From Limnephilus marmoratus (lineage: Eukaryota; Arthropoda; Insecta; Trichoptera; Limnephilidae), in assembly GCA_917880885.1 (NCBI GenBank), contig OU862913.1:5704001-5768000 (forward strand): a stretch of DNA of 64,000 nt, written 5' to 3'. This document shows, in pieces, positions 21,782 through 32,890 of the stretch. Numbering within the stretch: position 1 is the first letter of the stretch; each line of letters starts with the position of its first letter. The translations under genes were made by a program, and so were the position numbers. The notes under the pieces were generated by a model that was not told where the DNA came from, did not search any database, and was given only the letters and a program-made list of their open reading frames with translations.

Positions 21782-22775
21782 TTTACTTAACTTAGGAGGC
21801 TAGATAACAACTCGTCTTGCAGCTATCAAGCGCATCTATTATTGGAATTCTAGCCCCCCGATAAATTAAATAAAATATCTTTTTATATGTACGTATTTCA
21901 ATTTACTTAACTATGTAGGGGGCTAGATAACCACTTGTCTTGCAGCTATGAAGCGCATGGATTGTTGGAATTCTAGTCCCCCAATAAATTAAATAAAATA
22001 TCTTTTTATATATACATATTTTTATTTACTTAACTATGTAGGAGGCTAGATAACAACTCGTCTTGCAGCTATCAAGCGCATGGATTATTGGAATTCTTGC
22101 CCCCCAATAAATTAAATAAAATATCTTTTTATATATACACATTTTAATTTACTTAACTATGTAGGAGACTAGATAACAACTCGTCTTGCAGCTATCAAGC
22201 GCATGGATTGTTGGAATTCTAGTCCCCCAATAAATTAAATAAAATATCTTTTTATATATACATATTTTTATTTACTCTTGCCCCCCAATAAATTAAATAT
22301 CTTTTTATATATACACATTTTAATTTACTTAACTATGTAGGAGACTAGATAACAACTCGTCTTGCAGCTATCAAGCGCATGGATTGTTGGAATTCTAGTA
22401 CCCCAACAAATTAAATAAAATATATTTTTATATATACATATTTTTATTTACTCTATGTTGGAGGCTAGATAACAACTCGTCTTGCAGCTATCAAGCGCAT
22501 GGATTATTGGAATTCTTGCCCCCCAATAAATTAAATTAAATGTCTTTTTATATATACACATTTTAATTTACTTAACTATGTAGGAGACTAGATAACAATT
22601 CGTCTTGCAGCTATCAAGCGCATGGATTGTTGGAATTCTAGTCCCCCAACAAATTAAATAAAATATCTTTTTATATATACATATTTTAATTTACTCTATG
22701 TAGGAGGCTAGATAACAACTCGTCTTGCAGTTATCAAGCGCATGGATTATTGGAATTCTTGCCCCCCAATAATAC
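21782..22775. repeat. ~122-bp satellite with alternating monomer types
   Basis: CTAGATAAC recurs at 21800, 21923, 22046, 22169, 22345, 22465, 22588 and 22708, a 120-123 bp period with one 176-bp gap. Two types alternate: type A (GGAGGCTAG ... ATTATTGGAATTCTTGCCCCCC) and type B (GGAGACTAG ... ATTGTTGGAATTCTAGTCCCCC, first 20 shared in form). The 176-bp interval holds a partial unit that retains the type A end. No ORF is present. Confidence 0.92.
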
Positions 22776-24604
22776 ATTTACCTTACGTATTTAGTAATCT
22801 ACTTAACATCCTTAGTCTGATACTAAAAATTAACAAACATGTTAAGAGGGAATGTGATGAACCTGCTTTGTTGGATGGTTGGCGAATAATTTTTTTTTAA
22901 TTGCGAATATGATCACACTATCGACATCCATTGGTTAATTTTGAAAGCAATATTAAGGGAAACTGTAATGATTGAACATTTTTCTGCTACGAAGGGTGTA
23001 AACAAATTTTGGAAGAAAAAACGACTAGCAAATAAGATTATGATTAAGAGCCATTAGACGCATATCAGCCAATCACATCTCGGGGCGTGGTGTGAGGGGG
23101 TTGTGTCAAATTGAGACACAAAAGTTGTCCCACGGTCCAAACTGATAGTTATTTTAAGTGGTAAAAACACTTCTAACCTGGTCATGAATCACATTTTTAT
23201 GGGGAGCACGAGGGAATTGACAACAGTTGATTTCGCATCGGGGGTCGGCGAGTTTCGCAAGTATTTCATTGACGGAGGTTTTAAAAGGACAGAAATCATG
23301 CGTTAATTAAACATGATGTAACGAACGATTTCGATTGTATGAGAATAGAAACGGGAGTAGGCATTGACAATCAATATCGCTTTTCCCAAACAAAATTCTA
23401 GCGGGATTTGCGTGTAGGTATTGGGAAGAAACGTAGTACGGTAGTCAAAACACAAAAGCTGATAATGTTAGGATAGTCGGGAAGGAATCGATTACGTTAA
23501 CGACCAAATAAAATCTAAGATTTCGGATTGGATTTTATATCCGATAGGTTAGAGGGGAGGAAATGTTGTCGATCTCTTGCGTATTGGAGTGGTTTGAAGT
23601 GAAAAAGATCTAACACAGTTTTGAGTCATTAGGATATTCATTAAGCTGAAATCACCACTCGACTTTATACGCGAGATATAGGTAATAGGAAATTAGGGAA
23701 AGCCATAAAATTTAACGGCCTGTCAGGATTTTAAATTATTTGAATTCTTAAGTATTTTTCTTAGTGCATAACAACGGAGATTTATTGGGTTTTACGCCAG
23801 AAGGAGATGGGATATGGTAGGAGGGACTAGAAATGCAGATAAAAAACGTTCGGAGCCAGGTATGGAATTAGGCTTTGGTAGAGGTTACGGCTCGTAAAAA
23901 GGAGAATCGAGACCATAAAAGTTTAGGTTATTACTAAATAAGGCCTTACGAGTGTCGCGACCTTGTTTAGGAAAGGGTCCAATGACTAGAGATTGTACTT
24001 AGGTATTTGCGAACGCGGGAAATATTAAGAAAATGTATGCGAACACAAGGAACGCGTCATATAGCCAGGAACAAACACGGCCGCATGTCCACATAAGGGG
24101 TACATCTGAATAAGAATATTCAGTCACAAATTGTTAGAAAATTCATAGTCAAATGCTAAAATGACAACATACCTAGAAGGTGACGTGTTATGCGATTTGT
24201 GCGATAATAAAATGCATAGTAGATGACGGTTGGAAAATGTTGTAGGTTGCCGAGTTGAGATAAGACTTGGGGTTACCGAGAAAAGTATGGAAAGATTGGA
24301 AAGTATATAAAATATTCAGGATAAACCGTACCTGGAAGCGATTTTAAAAATGGTAGAACGGACACGATAGATTTTCGAGAAAAGTTGAGTTAATTATTCA
24401 CATGGTAAATGATATCTTGTAGGCGCTAGTCTTGCAGAAGATTTGTATGTATATCTAAGGGACGAGACCGAGTACGCCCCTGTCCGATTCTACGAGATAG
24501 TGCTTTCGCGCAATACGAAATCTGTGTTGAGAGCATCGTTCAGGACGAAATGTCGTGAACCGCGGGGTACGATACTAGATTTGGAAACTATGAAGGTTGT
24601 GCGT
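22776..24604. other. Unassigned sequence left of the piggyBac insertion
   Basis: Only short frames are present. Removing the piggyBac would join this to 26524 onward, and the two sides have similar composition, so they are probably one older insertion or host region. A 63-codon frame at 24443 (MYVYLRDETEYAPVRFYEIV) is not recognised. Confidence 0.4.
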
Positions 24605-26523
24605 TTAACTCTTCAATTCCCATGTCAAAGTTAATAAAGATTTTTCTTTACTCTATAAATAAAATAGCTTACATATATATGGTTAAGACAAAAAAATATT
24701 AAAAATAAAAATAAATAATCCCCCCCCTTATTTATGGGTGTGTCACCTACAGGTGACACTGGGCATTGTGCTTGAAGGCTCTGAAGAGGAAACAGCATTT
24801 TACCTATTCTTACGGTAGGAATAAAATAACAGTTTTAAAATAATATTTGTTTATATAAAGTTTTATAATAATATTTTTTTATATAAAAAAACAGAGCACT
24901 TATTTATTGTGAAAGCTGTACCAACACTTTAGATGCAAACCGATATTGCACTTGGCACCCATTTTTCTGGTGCGTTGGTAACAATATCCACATATCGTTG
25001 AGAGCAGTCGATTTGTGAGTGATCGTCAACACTTCCTGCACTCCTACCTCGGTAGGCACTCTTATCTGCAGAGGTATGCCACAATCGGAGTTGAGGATCG
25101 GAGACTTTCCACATTTTTGCAAGTATTTGGTTGTGACATTTCGTCGGAAATCGTTTTTTGACTGTCAAAAGAGACCAAAATGCATGACTGCTCAAAAGAG
25201 CAGCCATGCATTTTGGCAAGCTGCATCTAAACAAAAAGCAAACAGAGGAAACCACCACTATTTGCCACGAAGAGCTACCCTCAAGGAGTGAACGCTTTCG
25301 TCAAAACGGTCTACCCCACCCATGTAGCTACTTATTGTACATCTTGATAATTGCTGGGCAATCTATTTGAATTTTTGCCAGTTTTTTATCCACAAATCTA
25401 ATTCGTTCCACTTTCGAGATAGGATTCAATCCATGGCAGTTAGATGCAATGGTGATAATACTATTTTCATGCCATTTAGCTGCAATGATTTTCTTAGAAA
25501 CTTTATGACACGACACTTTCTTACCTCTTGGCTCTTTTTTCATGTCATTTGAGTGTGGCAAATTGCAGTTCTCCAGACGGTTTTCCCGAATAGTACCTGT
25601 ACCCCCAGCACTCAGCTCTCGCAATTATTTAGAGTTAGAAAATACTTCTTCATCACAGGCTCCCTTACCACCAGAAATAAAAGTATTGCTGAGACCGTTG
25701 TACCATTTTTTTATAGTACTGTCTTTTCTTTTTTTTTTCTTCTGGGCAGGAACGTCGATTTTATCTCCTTCATCCAAGTCATGTACAGTATTTTCTCTAG
25801 AGGTGGAAGGTCTATTTTGGAGTTCTACTAGAGATCGAAACATGCGACTGGGAAGATGAAAAATATTAGTCTCTTTTTTTCTTCTCCACTATCTTCGTCC
25901 ATCACCACACCATCCATCAGGAGGAAATAAAATAATATCGCCTGGGTCCACCCCGGCCTGCAATTCCTCCACAATCTCATCTAACGTCAACCTGTAATAT
26001 GTAAACAAATTCTTAAACACCATCACAACGTAGTGATGAGGCCAAAATGTAAACAACGGTCTAGTTATTTATTACTTAGAATGAATTTTGAACAATAGAG
26101 TCATTATACCAACTCAATACTTACAATGCCCAGTGGCACCCACAGGTGACACGGCATGTTTCCAACATTGTATCAAACATTCTATAAATTATTTTTGTCA
26201 TAAAATACATTCGTACTTTAGCTTATTTATTCATTTATTGTATACAATAAGAAAAAAAATAATACTTATGGCAAATAATATTTTTATTTCACTTTATGTC
26301 GCAAGAAATCGCACAAACTCAGACTGTTCCAATTTCGCGTGAAACACGAGAATGAATTTGATAAATGGCATGTGACTAGTGTTGCCAGAAAAAAATAACG
26401 AATAGAGTAACTATTTGCCTTTACTATGGTAGTAGTAGAATTTAAAAATAAATTTTCCATATGGTAGAAAAAAAATACTAAACTTCTGTCACCTACAGGT
26501 GACACTGGGAATTGAAGAGTTAA
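24605..26523 (-). mobile_element. piggyBac element with internal deletion
   Basis: TTAA lies at 24605-24608 and 26520-26523, directly flanking perfect 14-bp inverted ends, CTCTTCAATTCCCA and TGGGAATTGAAGAG. TTAA duplication is diagnostic of the piggyBac superfamily. A subterminal motif, GTCACCTACAGGTGACACTGGG, occurs near both ends (about 24748 and 26490, shared core CACCTACAGGTGACACTGGG). A related copy sits near 26130. The minus strand encodes transposase fragments. Confidence 0.9.
24904..25843 (-). pseudogene. piggyBac transposase, catalytic core deleted
   Basis: The N-terminal charged segment (DLDEGDKIDVPAQKKKKRKD, 25625-25843) joins directly, in frame and after a TAA at about 25625, to the later domain. 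That domain reads ELSAGGTGTIRENRLENCNL ... ITIASNCHGLNPISKVERI ... CPAIIKMYNKYMGG-like, the DDE_Tnp_1_7 region around the third catalytic Asp and the insertion domain. The region holding the first two catalytic Asp residues is missing. A C-terminal stretch with CHNQILAKM continues to about 24904 in shifted frames. It cannot encode active enzyme. Confidence 0.8.
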
Positions 26524-27712
26524 AGGTTGGAATTGTAAAATTTAAGTTTGATTAATGGGTAAGCGGGGAAGACAAAAAGGACGGTTTTAGACAAGAGAGG
26601 GAAGTTGACGGGGTGATCTCGTAAGGAAAGGCTGACCAAAAGCGCGCGAACCCGGAGTGTTTTGGAATTTTTCGGAGACTTAGCGAAAATCGTTCGGTGG
26701 ATTGTCGATCTAACTTCAGTGGATTTTGTGCAAAGTGTTATTTAATTAGATTCAGGAAAAGGGGTACGAGCCAGTGGTGAAAAGCTTTTAGGAACTTAAA
26801 AAAATAGTGAAAAATTATTTAAGGACAGTGAAAATATTGAGTTATAGTAACAGATATTAGTTCGGTTTAAACAGGCGTGATCTAATAATAATAAAAAAAC
26901 TTAAGTATTACTTCAATTTAAACGGTGTCGAAAAATAAATGATAATAATAAAGTTGCGGGTTTTATATCAGAAATAATAATAGAAAAAAAATCTTAATTA
27001 CGATCAAACAATCGTTCTCTTGAAATGGAAAAAAAATTATACCGAATAGTTTAGGAATAAAACAATAATAATAATAATATATGAAAACGTTCAATCTAGT
27101 GGTTTCGATACCAAGATATAGCAAGCGCTAATTTAACCTTAGGGAACACACGTATTTAAAGAGGAACGATATATTTGAAATAATCTACAAAAATCGGTCA
27201 ACCGGAGTACATTACAATTGCGAGATAGTCAGACTGGAGCGATAAAGATACCTCCAATCAAATTCAGGTTATAAAGAAAGGGGGTTAAATTTAATCGTAA
27301 ATCTAAGGTTACGTTAGGCCTTGTCGTACAAAATTTAGGAAATCGTAGGAAGGGGCCTTCGTGTTTTCTCCATAGGTACAGGTCTACAGGATACGTAATT
27401 AAGATACAATTGGTCATGTTTTCCTGACCGGAGTATTAAACTATTACGTACGGGTAAGTTAAAGAATCTATATCTATATTTAAATTACAGGTATCTGGTT
27501 GCAGAGTGACGTGAATGGAACGCGAGCCCTGGGCAGTAAATTTCAACAGTTCCAGCGCCGAGATAAATTAATATTATTGCAGAGCTGATAAGGATATGTT
27601 TAACCGTTATTATCATTTGGGGCAGTGACGTTTTCTCCCAGACAGCTGATGCCAGGCAGTCGGAGAAACACACAAAAATGAACGAGCAAGCGAGGTACTC
27701 ACATCTCGGGGG
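26524..27712. other. Unassigned sequence right of the piggyBac insertion
   Basis: AT-rich with AATAATAATA runs and no long frame. Possibly the untranslated leader of an old retroelement, but no supporting motif was found. Confidence 0.3.
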
Positions 27713-27977
27713 TGTTGTACACTCAACCAAATGGGGAGCGTCTCGAGAGTACGACATATCAAATTCAAGGCGATTACCTAAAACCCGAGCAGCTGAACAT
27801 CTTTAGACAAGGGAGCAGAAGAGCAGAATCACGATATAAAATATGAAACAAATAAAACTAACAGGTACTCTGCTGAATTCCTAATTGTTGAATTACGCTT
27901 TTTAAATATTTATGATTGAACAATGTAATGACGACACCGAGGCCACACATACACACAATTGGTGGTCCCCCGGTAAG
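27713..27977 (+). repeat. Candidate solitary LTR plus primer-binding-like site
   Basis: A 245-bp stretch starts TGTTGTACAC and ends ACACACA. It contains GATATAAAAT and AATAAA motifs and is followed two bases later by TGGTGGTCCCCCGG (27960-27973), which starts TGG as tRNA-primed sites do. No partner LTR or gag frame was found, so this is weak. Confidence 0.25.
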
Positions 27978-28479
27978 GGTCTTTCTGCATTGTCATGTTG
28001 GAGGATACTCACCATAGACTGATCGGGTCACACGAGGTTCTGGAAGCATTTCCCTTCCGCGGAACGGTGTCGAGCGAATGGGCGCGAAGGGATCGTATGA
28101 AATAAGGTGCCAATCTGTATGAAAGGGCATGGTTTGCTGACGGAGGCGTCTTGACCAAAAGCATCTCGGGTTACCGGCAAGGTAGTGTGGATGGAGGCAT
28201 GGGCATGACTTCTTGCGGAGAGGTTCCTGCAGCATCATCACATTTTTTAATCCTATCGACCTGGAAGCAAACGTATCTCTTACAAGGGTGGGGGTACGTC
28301 GGTTTCTAGAGGTGGTCTGTAACGCTAGGTCGGTCACGTGGGAGGAAGGATCTGCTTGTCACAAGCTTACGCCACATTGTACCGTGAGTAGAGTCTTGAT
28401 AAGGGACGAAATAGACTACCCCTTCTAGAGCCAGTAAAGTAGTTCCGGAGGTGTTCGATACTGGAGTTGATCAGGAAAG
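27978..28479. other. GC-richer unassigned segment
   Basis: Frames on both strands are short and unrecognised. The higher GC than its flanks may be leader or gag DNA of the candidate retroelement. Confidence 0.3.
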
Positions 28480-28805
28480 GTTTATTTTTTTTATTAGGTT
28501 TGTCAACAGTGATTTACATCAAAGCTTTCACAGATACAATTACACTGAACCTGGTTGATGCTATCACTAATTAAAGATAAATACAGCATTGATAATATAA
28601 TACTTACATATACATTACATTCATTCACACAAACACATACTTTACATCACAAAATAATAATTAACAAGTTTTACAAGGAACACCTTTTTAGAACAATGAG
28701 TTTATAGGTTCATAAGTTTATAGAACAACGTAATAGGGAGCATTAAAGCTTGTTAAGATTTGATTTGAAGTTGGCCAATGTTGACATTGTCAAATTAATC
28801 GAATT
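28480..28805 (-). mobile_element. LINE 3' fragment
   Basis: A T-rich run at 28481-28495 reads as a poly(A) tail on the minus strand. At the other end the minus strand reads LTMSTLANFKSNLNKL followed by a stop. The pattern LANFKSNLK at the very C-terminus is common in Jockey-group ORF2. The family is not determined. Confidence 0.45.
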
Positions 28806-29719
28806 TTTTAATTAATAGGTTTGAAGGCATGTCGTTCTTCTTTTGTTATGGAGGGGTCCGGGTATCTGGTTTATCATCAAGAGATTTTCCGGGTACCATG
28901 GGTATAGCCTCATCATGCATTGGTCGGAGGGTCGTGTCCTGAGAGCTGACCACCTAGTCAATTTGGTCAAGTGGAGGAGCCAGTACTAGTTTGCAAAGAA
29001 TTTCTTCCCGTCATCATCCATCCTATCCTCTATCCCGTCTTTATACTTCCATCCTAGGTATAAATTTGTGTTTACTAACAACAGAACATATTATCACGAT
29101 TATGTATAGGATATAGCCATGGAGAGCGGTGCAGAGAATCGCCAATTATCCACATGAAATGAAACATTCCAGGTACGTACATTAAAACTTATTAGGAAGT
29201 AGAGGGGGAGAGATCAATTTTATAGCCTAGCGAGAGTAATAACAACAGTGCTCATTATGTGAATATTGGAGCAGTGTATATCATTAGGATCATAGCGGGG
29301 ACAAATTTAGGATAGTTTGGACAGGGCGTGTCCTTCAGACGTCTTAGAGACACAGAGATTCTTCAACACCTTACCTAAAAGAACCGAAAGTTACCACGAA
29401 AGACATTTAATACCTATCCTAGATGTTCTAGGTGCTCCGAAACAAAAAATCACACAACGTGGAGAAAAGGGTTTATTGTAAGAATTTCCCGGAAAACTAC
29501 CCTTTACTGTGTTCAGTCACAGGGGTGGGAAAAATAAGTCATGATTCAAAACATTAATGGCGAATCATTTAGTAGGTTCGTGAGGAAGATCTGATTCCGC
29601 GAGATAGGAGGGGGCGTCACCACTGATCTTTGTTCTAAATTTTCTAATTCAAATTCGAGAATAAGGAATATTTTAAAGTTTTTCATTAGGGGGGGTTGAA
29701 CCATCACAGGAATTACCAG
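28806..29719. other. Unassigned DNA
   Basis: No ORF of interest, RNA or element terminus was recognised. Confidence 0.4.
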
Positions 29720-30025
29720 ACACAAAAGGAAATATGTCATTTTTAAATCAAAAATGAGACGTATTGACTCTTTTCCACAAAAAATATAAATTGATTTTGG
29801 AAAACTGTTGTTTAATTGAGTAAAGCTTTTGTTTTAAATTTAGAGAAAATGTGTTAATTTTTAGTACAATAAGGTTATAACGTTGTTCGTTGGCAGATTT
29901 GTTAAATTTTCAAAAAAAAAATTGTATTATACAATACACATTTCAAATCATATAATCATGCAGTAAAATAAATCAATAAATCATTTGGTAAAGCTACTAT
30001 TCAAAATTTTAATTTTAACTCAAAT
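29720..30025. repeat. Dispersed repeat, copy 2 (copy 1 at 6955-7275)
   Basis: Colinear with 6955-7275, including ATATGTCATTTTTAAATCA, TAGTACAATAAGGTTATA and TCAAATAAATTCATTAAC-like phrases. It ends at the left terminus of the next piggyBac. Confidence 0.65.
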
Positions 30026-30393
30026 AAATTCATTAACCCTTAACCACCTATCACCGGTCTCAGGGACCGCATTGTATTTTTTTAATTTTAATTTTTTCGA
30101 TGTGTATATGTCCTCCGGTAGAGCGCGCCTATGTACCTTTTCTATTCATCGAACAGTATTGCGCTTGCAGTAAATAAAATAATAAAATAAATAAATAAGT
30201 TTTTATTCCAGTATGTGGGGAGGAGAGTGCAATCCCACACATTCCATAATGGTATAATATACACATACATGTACAAAGTATTTGAAAGGAAAAAAAAATA
30301 AAAAGAAGGTGGATATGAATGTACACGAAACAAAAAAAGATAATAAGCTAATAGTAGTAAAAAGAAAACAAAAGAAATAATAATATTAAGCTT

Positions 30394-30972
30394 TCAGGAT
30401 TCTGTGAGCACATAAGGAGCCAGTATTTTTCTCCAGTGTGCATCAATACTGGATGATGGACTGAGGCGGGCTTCCGTGACGAGGATGTTTCCAGAGCTGC
30501 TTATCCTTTCCCTCATTCCTGCCACCCTGGATCTAATAAGGGCTGCAAAGCCAGGAACTCGCCCGTCCGTGAACATCCGGGAAGCGCTGCAATATCTGGG
30601 GAGACCAAACATTATGCGGAAGGCGTTGTTATACTGAACCCGAAGTCTTTCTATACTATTCTTCTTGTAGTTTGCCCAGAGTTCACACGTATACAGTGTT
30701 GCGCAGAAGGAAAGGAAGAGCGTCCTTTTTACAGCAGTACTGCAAAGGCGGAATCTTCTACTGAGCATGTTTGCTTTTACACTGAGAGCTCTTCTTTGCC
30801 TATCGATGTCGTCATCATCCATCAGATTACTGGTGATTATGTGTCCAAGGTATTTAGTTCCTTCAGTCACCTGCAGGTTCACACCATTCAGGGTAGCTGG
30901 AGGAATATTTTTTGGTCCTTGTCCATATCTTACGACCAGATACGATATCTCGCTCAGCACCGAACGAGTACA
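30394..30972 (-). pseudogene. RT C-terminal region of the split LINE
   Basis: About 190 codons are open. YLGHIITSNLMDDDDIDRQ is the post-catalytic block after YxDD. Downstream LRVQYNNAFRIMFGLPRY and FTDGRVPGFAALIRSRV match a widespread animal LINE group whose clade I cannot state. The first codon in the open frame is GTG. The true N-terminus lies in the other fragment at 36.3-36.6 kb. Confidence 0.75.
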
Positions 30973-31058
30973 GTCGCGTTATTTTGTAAGAAGTAAAACA
31001 ATAAATATAATTACTTACATTAATAACTCGCCCACCTGGGCGATTCCATTAATTTAAT

Positions 31059-32129
31059 ATGGAAACCGAAGAAATTTTTAAAAATATTAAAGACTTAGTT
31101 AATAAGATCACTTCAGTGAAAGACTCAAAAATAAAATTAACACTGGAACAAAATATTGTATCACTGGAAGAAAAAATTCATCACGAACTAATTAGTCTAC
31201 AAAAGAAGATCATAGAATTACAAGAAATTAATATTAAAAATAATCATCACTACACACAGAAACTCGAAGAAATCCATCAAAATAACAAAAAATCATACGC
31301 TAGTGCACTAAGTAACAATAAAAACTTCGCAGAAACTTCATATAATGCAGAACAGAAATACGCCATTTTAATTACCTCAAAAAACACCTTGAAGGCCGAG
31401 GACATAAAAATAAAAATTCAAAAAAATATTAATTTAACAAAAATAAAAGTTGGAGTAAATGGAGTAAAAAAGATCGGAGAACAAAAATTAGTGATTTCTT
31501 GCCAAAAAAAAGAAGATGCAGAAAAATTAACCGAAGAGATAAATAAAGTAATTGGAAAAGAAGTATCGGCCGAAGAAATAAAAAAAAGGAAACCGTGCTT
31601 AATGTTGAAAAGCCTGCAATGCCAATTGACTGAAGAAGAAATTATAGACGGGATTGTACAACAAAATGAAGGATTAACCCTAGAAGACAAAAAAGACATT
31701 AAGCTTATCAAGGAATTAAAAAATAAGTACAATGAAGGAAAAGAAAACGACACCACTAACTACATTATCGAAACAACTGGACAATTAAGGAAAAAACTAA
31801 TTGATAAAAAAAAATTAAACATCAAATTCCAAAGAGTGTACGTCAGCGACTGCAGCCCGCTCACACAATGTTACCATTGCCTCAAGTTCGGCCACACAGC
31901 TCAAAGATGTCTCGCCAGGACGCAGCCTCCCATTTGCCCTCATTGCACTAAGGAACATATACTATCCAAATGTGAAAACAAAGAACAAACTCCAATCTGC
32001 AACAACTGCTGTGTCCAAAACAAAAGGTTTGATATGAACTATTCCACCGATCATAGAGTCGATAGCATAAAATGCCTTTACCGGCAAAAAATGCTTCGAA
32101 TTGCCAAAGAACGCATTGACTACGAATAA
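31059..32129 (+). CDS. LINE-A ORF1, Gag-like protein with CCHC knuckles
   Basis: 356 residues. The N-terminal ~90 residues are Lys/Glu-rich with coiled-coil character (EKIHHELISLQKKIIELQ). A middle domain (about 100-260) contains YAILITSKNT and KLVISCQKKEDAEKL, as in PRE/Gag-like ORF1 proteins. The C-terminus carries the knuckle CYHCLKFGHTAQRC (CX2CX4HX4C), then CPHCTKEHILSKC, then CNNC...C with His. It would bind element RNA to form the retrotransposition particle. The ATG lies 75 bases after the presumed 5' end and the stop 47 bases before the next ATG. Confidence 0.9.
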   Translation: METEEIFKNIKDLVNKITSVKDSKIKLTLEQNIVSLEEKIHHELISLQKKIIELQEINIKNNHHYTQKLEEIHQNNKKSYASALSNNKNFAETSYNAEQKYAILITSKNTLKAEDIKIKIQKNINLTKIKVGVNGVKKIGEQKLVISCQKKEDAEKLTEEINKVIGKEVSAEEIKKRKPCLMLKSLQCQLTEEEIIDGIVQQNEGLTLEDKKDIKLIKELKNKYNEGKENDTTNYIIETTGQLRKKLIDKKKLNIKFQRVYVSDCSPLTQCYHCLKFGHTAQRCLARTQPPICPHCTKEHILSKCENKEQTPICNNCCVQNKRFDMNYSTDHRVDSIKCLYRQKMLRIAKERIDYE

Positions 32130-32175
32130 ATATTGTAAATTTTCATTTCCTCAAACTCTTATCTATAAATTAACA

Positions 32176-32890
32176 ATGAATGATTTTTTATGTAACGCAT
32201 TAAATAAAAAAATATGTATTGAAGAAAACTTATATCACTCTATAAGAGATTTCTGTTTTATTTGCACTGAAAAAAGATTTACTCAATTTCATAAAAATAT
32301 TAAAAGCGTAAAAATTTTTTTTGAAAAATTAATAATATCTTTAAAAGAAATATTTTTTTCCCGGGCTTGATTGGGTTTACAAAGACCTACTCTACTGGCG
32401 AAACTAATTACTCCATTCCAGGGTACCAGGTAACAATAATAAGAATAAACAAAAACTCTGATATTGGAATATCTATTTCCAACCAGTATAATGTTCTCAA
32501 TATTAATGAAGTAATTAATGATTATGATGTTAATATTTTAAATATAAAATTTAAAGACGTAAATAAATTATCGCATTATATTGCTATTTATCCTACACAT
32601 AAGTCTACAGTACAACAATTTATAGTAGAATCAAAAAACGTTTTATTGAATTTTAGAAATATAGATAATATTATTATACGAGATATGCATTTAAATATTG
32701 TAAATGATTATGCTAGTAATGATAAAAATGTGATCAATCAATATATGATCAATAAAAAACCGGAACATTCTTCAACAATCTCTACACATTATAAAATCCG
32801 TATTTGTATTACTAACTCTATGTCACACTCTACTTTGAAAATACTCTATATATTTAAAAGAAATCAATATCACATTAATATTTTTACTAA
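32176..32890 (+). pseudogene. Decayed second endonuclease (EEP) domain between ORF1 and ORF2
   Basis: Starting MNDFLCNALNKK, this segment aligns by eye with the start of ORF2 (MEDFIANELENN). FTQFHKNIKSV corresponds to IFIFHSNIRSM, TKTYSTGETNYSIPGYQ to SETFTNDE...LPEYN, and RINKNSDIGISI to NINKNSGLVIFI. IAIYPTHKSTVQQFI corresponds to IAVYRTHGSNISSFI, and IIIRDMHLNI to FIAGDFNLNI. The catalytic Glu (SET to TKT) and the GDFN motif (to RDMH) are changed, and a frameshift lies near 32360-32370. The downstream DHIW/TDHH block is not recognisable. It appears to be a diverged duplicate that no longer cuts DNA. Confidence 0.7.

Noticed and set aside
21782..22775. CRISPR-like array
   Set aside because: The ~122-bp monomers are contiguous, with no unique spacers; it is satellite DNA in a eukaryote.
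24443..24634. 63-codon frame MYVYLRDETEYAPVRF
   Set aside because: It runs into the piggyBac terminus and no homologue or splice site supports it.
27993..28428. Opposed 114- and 71-codon frames
   Set aside because: Neither shows recognisable domains, and composition suggests a GC-richer retroelement leader.
31418..31756. 112-codon minus-strand frame
   Set aside because: Shadow of LINE-A ORF1 on the opposite strand; A-rich coding yields long antisense frames rich in Phe and Ser.
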